DNA of 64,000 nt from Rhipicephalus microplus (lineage: Eukaryota; Arthropoda; Arachnida; Ixodida; Ixodidae), in NCBI RefSeq assembly GCF_043290135.1, contig NC_134700.1:245215039-245279038 (forward strand), in the 5' to 3' direction. The notes below the pieces were generated by a model. The model saw only the letters and a program-made list of their open reading frames with translations, did not search any database and was not told the origin of the DNA. Of the stretch, positions 55,780 to 64,000 are shown piece after piece. Within the stretch, counting starts at the first letter, position 1, and every line of letters starts with the position of its first letter. A program made the position numbers and the translations under genes.

Positions 55780-56120
55780 CATAAACAATTAAATTTGCTC
55801 AGCCCAGCTTACCTTTGCTGCGTTAAGCCAAGTTAAATTCAGATGAGCTTAGTTAAGCCAAATTGTAGTGGAAACTAGTCAAACTTAGTTTCGCATGCTA
55901 TCATTTCATTAGTCCAAGCAAAAGTAGGTTAAATCAAGTTGATTTTAATTAATCTTAATCCACATTGCTATTTTCATGTTAAGCCAAGTTAACCTTAGGT
56001 TAGTCGAGGTAAGTATAGGCAAAGCTGATTAGGCATAGTTGAATATGGTATCTCTTAATTTAGTCGAGCATATTTAGCCTAAATAAGATGAATTCGAATT
56101 CTCTATGAGCTCAGAAAAGC
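55780..56120 (+). repeat. AT-rich repeat, left arm of an inverted pair
   Basis: Rich in GTTAAGCCAAGTTAA-like words. The part around GATTAGGCATAGTTGAATAT (about 56,030-56,050) matches the complement of 58,330-58,350, and the neighbouring TTTAGTCGAGCATA matches the complement of the sequence near 58,310. A weaker further piece lies at 56,300-56,360. Confidence 0.5.
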
Positions 56121-56642
56121 CAAGCCCACGAGAAGACTGGTTCACCTATTCAATAACAATTAAGAAAACATGGGTAATCAGTTTTGAGACGGATATTAAC
56201 TATGCCTGAGCAATTTGTTTGACACCAAACTCTTCAAGCCCTGGATACTGCATTATCAAATAGGTAATGGTACCAATTATGAAGAGCTAAACTAGCAAGG
56301 TGGTGCTAAGATAGGCATAGATTATTTGATTTAGCATGGTTGATCATGGCATCACTTGACTATTTATTAATAATAATAATACCTTTTATTTCTTCAAAGA
56401 AAACAGTACATGTGACTAGGCCTGCTAAAGCCAATTGGTGGCTTGAGTGGCAGAGCCTGGCAGACAGCAAAATAAACCGGACGCGTTACAAAATTGTATT
56501 TTATGGCCTAAGAGGGATGATAGGACAAAAAACAACGTGCATATAAGATTAGAAACAACAGGGGCTATAAGCAATGGTTACAAGCATTATACAATAGTTA
56601 CAGCAATGGAAAGTGAAAAGGTGTAAAGGAAAAAAGAAAGAA

Positions 56643-57255
56643 TTAGAGCAAATGCTTCTCAAGCAAAGTAACACACTTTGGAGCACATATAACATTTGGA
56701 GCACATATAAGTCTTGTTAATTCCATGTCATGAGTAAGGATTTCGCGTATATGATCGAAGACGACGAAGTTGGAGAAGCACGCGGAAGGGGCACGAGAGC
56801 GTGCATGAAGGAGAACACGGCTCGAAGCACGTGACACGAGCCGTAAGCGAAGGTGGCAGTTCGATGAGCTGGCATTGCTTGCGTGGCTACGGGAGAAGAA
56901 GGTTGCATTGGCAGCTACGCTATGCAGCGATCGTTCCGTTCCGAAAACTGTGGCGCTGGCATTTCCTGGCATGGCTGTTGACTTCGACGATGCTCGGTCT
57001 AGGCTCCTCGGAGGTTCGGCAGCATCTTCAGGCAGTTCCGATCGCACCAGCAGCAGTCCCCCACCGAACGTCGGCCAACAGCAATTCTCGGATCGTCACG
57101 TCATCGCATCGAGCAGGAGACAGGGAAGGTACTAGGCCTAATCGACCAAGTCGTTCAGCCACGTCACTGACGACGATCGGGACAAGGCCCACAACACCGT
57201 AACAGACCATCACCCATCGTAGCGACGATTGGACAGGATCATGGACCCAACACAA
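56643..57255. other. GC-rich open segment, unrecognised
   Basis: Open frames of about 130 codons exist on both strands (for example minus 56,643-57,047 and plus 56,801-57,202). This fits GC content better than coding. No domain is recognised. Confidence 0.25.
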
Positions 57256-57380
57256 CGAATGTCGGAATTAAGGCGATGGACGGAACAAAGCAAAAGTGTT
57301 ATATTCGGACTACGATCTGACTATGAGGCCTAAGTGTCCAGTTTATAGCTGATTGCTGTAGTTAAATATAACTAAAATCA

Positions 57381-58070
<690 letters not shown>

Positions 58071-58269
58071 AGTGATTATTTTTTGTGACAGTTTGCTTTT
58101 GAAGATTAGTTTAAAGTTTGTAAGTTCTTTACTGTGTTGTTTGCTTTACGGAGTAGTAAGTCGTTCCTCAGTTTTTTTTTATTTCTTGGTTACTATTAAA
58201 CGATGTTAGCTGTGCAGCCCAGCGTCCTCTTAATCCATCAGCAAAAGTGCTCGCCCTTGAGATTAATGA

Positions 58270-58640
58270 CAGCCCACGTGATTAGGTTTACTTTATTTAG
58301 TGTAGTTATGCTCAGCTAAATAAAGGGACACCATGATCAACTATGCCTAATTGGATTTCACTTTACTTACCTCGACTCATCTGGGCTCATCTCAACTTGG
58401 CTTATATGAAGACGGCAAGCTAGATTAGGTTCAAATAAAACTATAATAATTAAACATACTTATGCTTGACTTTATCAGGTGATAGCATACTCCACAAGGT
58501 TTGATTAGTTTCAGCTACACTTGCTTTGCCTTAACGAAGCTCATCTGGCTAGACTGAAAAAAAAACTGAATTTTGTATGCTTGGCTTAGGTTATATACAC
58601 GATGCTATCTTCGCTTAGGCTAATTAGCCGGTGTAAAAAA
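58270..58640 (-). repeat. AT-rich repeat, right arm of an inverted pair
   Basis: Inverse relative of 55,780-56,120 (see there). Together they flank the TCTG element and the unrecognised GC-rich segment. Confidence 0.5.
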
Positions 58641-59354
58641 AGGACGCAAGCACACGCCCCCGCAGCCGCTGCGTGAAAGTCCGGTGCAGATTCGATGGAG
58701 CAAATAAACGAAAGCCACTGCTCGTTATGGCTACGAGCGCCGCAGCCCCGTCAAAAAAAGCAACATGACAGGCCACCTACTAATGACGGCACGGCCATGT
58801 GCACCATAACAGGCGTGACGTCAATAGTTTGTGTCATTTCCGCCATGCAATTCCGTGGTCTGCACACACTTGCTCTATTCTGCACAAGGGTTCACCAGCC
58901 GCTTCCATAGCTTTTGGGTGCCTACATTTTTTAATATATATCTTGTAGCATTTGTTTCCTCAACAGATGCATTAGTGAGCTTATAAAACCGCTTATTTTT
59001 TACCTTTATATCTGCACATGCAAGATGATCAACTCTGGAGATCTTAGGTGCGTGTCCTTCAAATACATCAGCCCAGAAAGCCACACAAGCCCTTCTACAA
59101 TTATTGAGGGCAACATCACTATGAGACCACCTGTGAAACCTGCTCTGTCTGTGCGGTATGTGTGTTATGTGCAACGCGTACCTCCTCCTCTCTCTCTTCT
59201 TTACTCCCTCGTTCCCCTCTCCCCCAGTGTTGGGTAGCAAACTGGACTTAGTCGAGTTAACGCCCGTGCCTTTCTAATAGTTCTTTTGTTTCTCTCTTTT
59301 TCACACAAATGTTCACTTGATTTTTTAGTTGACAGAAATAAGCAACTTCGGTCC

Positions 59355-59568
59355 GCCTCGTTGGGACAGTGGCTACGGGGTTCGGCTGCTGACACAAAGG
59401 TGGCGGGTTTGATTCCATGCCGTGATGGCCGCATTTAGATGGAGGCGAAATGGCCCGTGCACAGTGCGATGTCGTGCACGTCAAATAACACCAGAAGGTC
59501 AAAATTTCCGGAGCCCTCCACTACGGCGGCTGTCATAATCATATGGTGCTTTTGGGACGTTAAACTCC
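59355..59568 (+). mobile_element. tRNA-derived SINE, diverged copy
   Basis: Head with an A-box-like region (GGGACAGTGGCTACGG) and a B box GGTTTGATTCC. The body ends with TTTCCGGAGCCCTCCACTAC and GGGACGTTAAAC. It has deletions compared with the full-length copies. Confidence 0.78.
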
Positions 59569-59569
59569 T

Positions 59570-60864
59570 CAGATTACTACTGCGTTTGCGAATGCACGTG
59601 TTACACCGCGCTTGTCAAACAATTGGCGGGTGATTGCTGAACATTACACGCTTCACACAAGATTTATTCATGCAGTTCTCTCGTAATTCGCTATAGCTAT
59701 AGCAATGCTTTCTCTGTCGTCGAAGCTGTGACTCACATTTTTGTACGCAGTGCTGTATTGCTGAATACGTGTGTACTGCTTACACGTAAGTATAGAAAAA
59801 TTTTCGTTAAGCCAGGCATTCTCTGGACATGGGGAAGATGAAAACATATTTGTGTAAATAAACAGAAACTTCCAAATCAATTTAAATACCATGAAATTAG
59901 GCGCGTTTTCACGCGTAAGTCACGAGCAACGTTCGTGCTTTTGTAAAGCTTCGAAGAGTCCCTTGAGGAGGCCGACGCAGTGGCCTAAGGGATGCGCCCA
60001 CTTGGGACAGCGCATACAAGAACAAAAGTATTTTTAAAAAATCTTGTCAGGTGGTAAATCATGAATGCGCTTTTTTTTTACTTTGAGACCCCAGGTTCAT
60101 AATTATACTCCTCTGAAGACAGATCCCACCCAATTTCGCATTCGGTCGGGGCAGAGCCGATAAAAAAAATGCGATGAGTGAGATAAGAGCCACACGGGCG
60201 TCAACACTTCCGGGATTTTTTTTTAATTTCCCACGCTGCAGCAATAAAGAGAGTGATCGCTAATGATGGAACGAGCATCCAGCTTGGCGAACTAATCAAA
60301 AAACAACTCCAAACAGATGACGCGAGTGACGGTCAGAGGGTGCACGCTAGATGTGGCACGGCATAAGGCGAAAAGAATATCAACTAAGACGGTTTGGGCC
60401 TCAAGTGCTGGCATTCGTTCAGCAATGCTAAAGGGAATTTTTCTGGTTGTGTATTTAGCACGTGCCCAAAAGTAGTCGCTCTTGAAATGGCATGCCTCCT
60501 CAATTACACCTCAGAGCTTTCACGCATTCCAAGTCATTTTTTGATCACAAAGAAAATGGAAGCACTGCATTGGCAAATTGATACGGACTGCAATGCATAT
60601 TCAGGCGGCTAAACTAGGCCTTTTTTATTTCGATGTTAAGCGATTTTCAGATGAACCGTGTAACAAAAACTTAGTGTACCTGCAATATTTCTTTTTCTCC
60701 TCACTGTAAAATGTTTTAGTGAAACGCTGTCCTGCCGTGGAGTTCGCAGTCGTGAAGTGAGAATATTTAATTCTGTGCAAAGACAGTCACTTCTTCTGTA
60801 ATAAAGATTCTCTAGCCCTTGCATTGCCGGCCGAGATACTCGCGGCGGCTCACGTCCGTATAGC
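59570..60864. other. No recognised feature
   Basis: No coding signal or named repeat seen. Confidence 0.4.
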
Positions 60865-60889
60865 ACCAAGTGTGTTTATTTTGATGTAT

Positions 60890-61142
60890 CTAATTGCTTG
60901 ATTGATTGATATGTGGGGTTTAAAGCCCCAAAACCCACATATGACTATGAGAGACACCGTAGTGGAGGACATCAGAAATTTCGACCACCTGGGGTTCTTT
61001 AATGCGCACCCAAATCTGAGCACACCAGCCTACAGCGCTTTCGCCTCCATCGGAAATGCAGCCGCCACAGCCGGGATTCGATCCCGCGACCTGCGGGTCA
61101 GCAGCCGAGTACCTTAACCACTAGACCACCACAACGGGGCTC
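60890..61142 (-). mobile_element. tRNA-derived SINE (Ruka-like), full length
   Basis: Complete minus-strand copy with B box GGGATCGAATCCC and a GATT tail. An 8-bp duplication, TGATGTAT (60,882-60,889 and 61,143-61,150), flanks it. It is inserted in the repeat that also occurs at 5,090. Confidence 0.88.
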
Positions 61143-61520
61143 TGATGTATTCGAGTTCCACCCGAAAAAACTGTTCGCAAACCTTGGCACAGACTGCGCA
61201 GGAATGTTCATAAAGCTTCACGATTGTTGTAGATCATTTCGTTAAGATTGCGTACAGGACTCGAATGATCAAGTTTACTGGAGAGATTAACCGAGCAGAA
61301 GCGATAACGCTGGAAGATTCAGTGACTGCTGTATACAAGACGACGTGGCCCAGGTGGTCGAAATTTCCGGAGCCCTCCACTACGGCGTCTCTCATAGTCA
61401 CATGGTGGTTTGGGGACGTTAAACCCCACATATCAAGGACGTGCTTAATACATCGATGATCACATTACCGACGGCTGACGTCCTGCTCACCGCTATTGGT
61501 GTGCAGCGTAAATTATGTCT
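61143..61520 (+). repeat. Dispersed repeat, second copy (see 5,090-5,375)
   Basis: Shares AAGCTTCACGATTGTTGTAG and the final CCGCTATTGGTGTGCAGCGT-type segment with the copy near 5,100. It is interrupted by a SINE at each of 60,890-61,142 and 61,348-61,437. Confidence 0.6.
61348..61437 (+). mobile_element. 5'-truncated SINE insertion
   Basis: Only the 3' part of the SINE, from AGGTGGTCGAAATTTCCGGA to ACCCCACATATCAA. A 6-bp duplication, GACGTG, lies at 61,342-61,347 and 61,438-61,443, and the copy near 5,300 lacks the insert. This shows that truncated copies integrate as such. Confidence 0.78.
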
Positions 61521-61529
61521 ACCTCGGCT

Positions 61530-62310
61530 TTTCGCTTTCCCAAGCCGGGGTGTACACTCCCAAAAAAGAAGTTTAGTCTTGAGCAAGGTGGCTGCTGCCT
61601 TTGTCCACGTCACGTGAACGAAGGCAGCATCCAGGTGGTTAATTGGGACGAAACTACTTGTCTATAAATTAGGGCCACATGAAAACTATAAACTCACCAC
61701 CATATCTATATTCAAAATAAAAGAAATGTATACAAGGCAATGAATACATGTGTTCTAAATCTACGCTCCACATATGGCCTGATAAATTGAAAGGCGGACT
61801 AACAATTATGACCCGAAGGCTCTACTTTATTGGAATTCACGAAATGTGTCGTCGTAACAGCGTTCTTTCTTTCACTTTTTGCCGTTTAAAAAGGTTCTGT
61901 AAGCACTCGCTGTGTGTAACACGCTGAGTGGGAAGACAATCCAATGCCTCTCGTTGTCTTCCGATCCTCTCACGCCTTGGCACGACGAATTTCATTTCAA
62001 TATCGCTTACGAGCATTTGTTTGCTCGTTTATTGAAGAGACGGTCATTTTCACGTGAGATAAAGGCAGCATTGCCAAACTGACAGTGCTCCTTATGCATA
62101 GCTCTGGACTACTCGTAAGTGTAAGCATTCTCAGAAGACATCCGCGCCTCTTCCCTCCCTCCCTCAAGCCACCCCTAAAACTTTCTGCAAAACTCTGCGC
62201 TGGATGACCTTCGGCATCGGCTTACCTTTGATTAAGTGACAATGCAATGGGACTCAACCACCACACCACGATGACGTCTTGAAGTCGGGAGATCTGTGAC
62301 GTCAGACCTT
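61530..62310. other. No recognised feature
   Basis: Nothing I can name. Confidence 0.4.
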
Positions 62311-62324
62311 CGCATGTTTTATGA

Positions 62325-62561
62325 TAGTTGGTATGTGGGGTTTAACGTCCCAAAACCACCATATGATTATGAGAGACGCCATAGGGGAGGGCTACGAAAA
62401 TTTCGACCACCTGGGATTCTTTAACGTGCGCCCAAATCTGAGCACACGGGCCGGCAACATTTCCGCCTCCATCGGAAATGCAGCCGCCGCAGCCCAGATT
62501 TGATCCCGCGACCTGCGGTTGAGCAGCCGAGTACCTTAGCCACTAGACCACTGCGGCGCAC
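62325..62561 (-). mobile_element. tRNA-derived SINE (Ruka-like), full length
   Basis: Complete minus-strand copy. A perfect 14-bp duplication, CGCATGTTTTATGA, lies at 62,311-62,324 and 62,562-62,575. The B box is partly degraded. Confidence 0.92.
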
Positions 62562-62778
62562 CGCATGTTTTATGACTCGACTCGGTGTGTCATATGAAGG
62601 AAACCAACTTTTGGGACCACTCGTGTTGTCTATGCTGACGATAAAGCCCGTTTGAAGATGACGCATTCTAATAATGTCCCTAACACGAGCATACCTCTAT
62701 AGTTTAAGAAACTTGAGCTTCTTGGTACATATTTGTAGGAGAAAACAGCGTGGTATAACGAAGACGAGAGAGACTTAA

Positions 62779-63312
62779 CTAAGGCACGTTGCCGGGCTAG
62801 TTGGTTGGGATTCATCATTTTCACTGGTATAGCGCACCACGACAAGGACACACACAAGGAGAGATGTGTCCTTGTCGTGGTGCGCTATACCAGTGAAAAT
62901 GATGAATCCCAACCAACTAGCCCGGCAACGTGCCTTAGCAAATTTCATTTCTTGTACATCGGGCATTCCTTTATGGTACAGCACTGAACCATGCCGAATC
63001 ATCCCGCTGATCGCGACGGCAGCCTGCAGAGCTCGGACACTATGGTTCTACAGTGTCCTTGTCGTGGTGCGCTATACCAGTGAAAATGATGAATCCCAAC
63101 CAACTAGCCCGGCAACGTGCCTTAGCAAATTTCATTTCTTGTACATCGGGCATTCCTTTATGGTACAGCACTGAACCATGCCGAATCATCCCGCTGATCG
63201 CGACGGCAGCCTGCAGAGCTCGGACACTTGGGTTCTACATAGCGCTGTGTGTGTGTGAATCTCTCCTTTGTGTGTGTCCTTGTCGAGGTGCGCTATACCA
63301 GTGAAAATGATG
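62779..63312. repeat. 74-bp hairpin joined to a 187-bp tandem duplication
   Basis: 62,779-62,852 and 62,865-62,938 are exact inverses over 74 bp with a 12-base loop. The right arm starts a 187-bp unit (62,866-63,052) repeated almost exactly at 63,053-63,239; a third, partial start lies at about 63,276-63,312. GAGAGACTTAAC occurs on both sides (about 62,768 and 63,312). All apparent open frames here are parts of this repeat. Confidence 0.9.
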
Positions 63313-63747
63313 AGAGACTTAACATTATATTAGAGCTGACTACCAACAACTGCTTTTTATTTTTGCAATATAATTACATACACATCCCTCGAAAGGCAAA
63401 AGATGGAAGAGCTAGAAAGAGAACATTTTCCTAGCACATGCCATGATTTGTCACATAGTGTGATAGACGGGGAGCTCAGCTGATAAATGAGTGACCTGTA
63501 ATGTTTCGTGGGCATTGTTACCTCGGCAGCTGAGCATAATGGGCATGCCCCGGAAGTTTAGGGTGCAACCACATTCAACACAATATATTGCCGAATTGCG
63601 ACCTCTTTTAGTTTTAATGTCGGAATGTTCACGTGAGTGCTGTTTGGTCTTTCTGGTTTTTGTTGTATCACGTTGTTTTTTACTACAAATTTTGATAGCT
63701 TAGTCTGGCACCTGCAGCCAGGGGAGTAAGCAAATATTTTTTGGATG

Positions 63748-63826
63748 GGGGATTGATTGATTGATATGTGGGGTTTAACGTCCCAAAACCACTTCATGAT
63801 TATGAGAGACGCCGTAGTGGAGGGCT
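63748..63826 (-). mobile_element. 5'-truncated SINE fragment
   Basis: GATT tail and the adjoining 3' part of the Ruka-like SINE, ending at GTGGAGGGCTCCGG. The tRNA head is missing. GGGGGATTG / GGATTGGGGG-like flanks may be a short duplication. Confidence 0.78.
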
Positions 63827-64000
63827 CCGGATTGGGGGTGGGGGGACATATATTTCAGAATAACCGACTTTCAGCGCTGCCCCACAGAAAAACCTCGGCA
63901 ATAAATTGAAACTTCTGCTGGAGCATGCTGGGGCATCTAGTGATTTGGTCGAGTTGCGAATGCCTCTCCTATCGCCACAGCGCGTTGAACCTGTCGGTTT

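Overview
This 64 kb window looks like intergenic or intronic DNA of a hard tick (Ixodidae). The evidence is about a dozen tRNA-derived SINEs with an (AATC)n/(GATT)n tail, which resemble the tick family called Ruka, together with Penelope-like elements, a Ty3/gypsy element, LINE remnants, long simple-repeat tracts, and exons that align by eye with the arthropod/vertebrate clock protein cycle/BMAL1. No searches could be run, so family names come from motifs and memory. I see no intact cellular gene, no rRNA, no true tRNA gene and no CRISPR array.

Layout. 1-15 kb: a repeat element with a microsatellite and internal tandem units (969-3,133), four SINE copies, two hairpin/microsatellite elements, and a 158-bp satellite that changes orientation (13.1-14.25 kb). 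15.3-20.9 kb: a GC-rich segment with three perfect heat-shock-element consensus sites and a TATA box, followed directly by a young, nearly complete Ty3/gypsy retrotransposon with 167-bp LTRs, gag, and pol reached through a GGGAAAC slippery site. 22.7-30.9 kb, minus strand: dispersed, intron-separated, decayed exons of a cycle/BMAL1 gene (bHLH, PAS-A edge, PAS linker, post-linker and C-terminal activation-domain exons), with a second copy of the microsatellite element in one intron. 31-43 kb: more SINEs, a THAP-like relic, LINE relics and short TIR elements. 44.2-54.8 kb: a LINE relic split by a 10.08-kb Penelope-like complex (three tandem minus-strand units facing two plus-strand units) flanked by one 15-bp target-site duplication. 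55-64 kb: AT-rich inverted repeats around a TCTG array, more SINEs, and a 74-bp-armed hairpin joined to a 187-bp tandem duplication.

The window is therefore a record of nested insertions. SINEs sit in the microsatellite element and next to it, that element sits in an intron of the dead clock gene, the Ty3 element sits just downstream of a heat-shock-type promoter, and the Penelope complex sits inside a LINE. The most notable observations are the intron-retaining cycle/BMAL1 pseudogene, the fold-back Penelope array that shares one target duplication, the in-frame -1 frameshift heptamer, and the two microsatellite families whose ends carry the same GCGAAGC motif.
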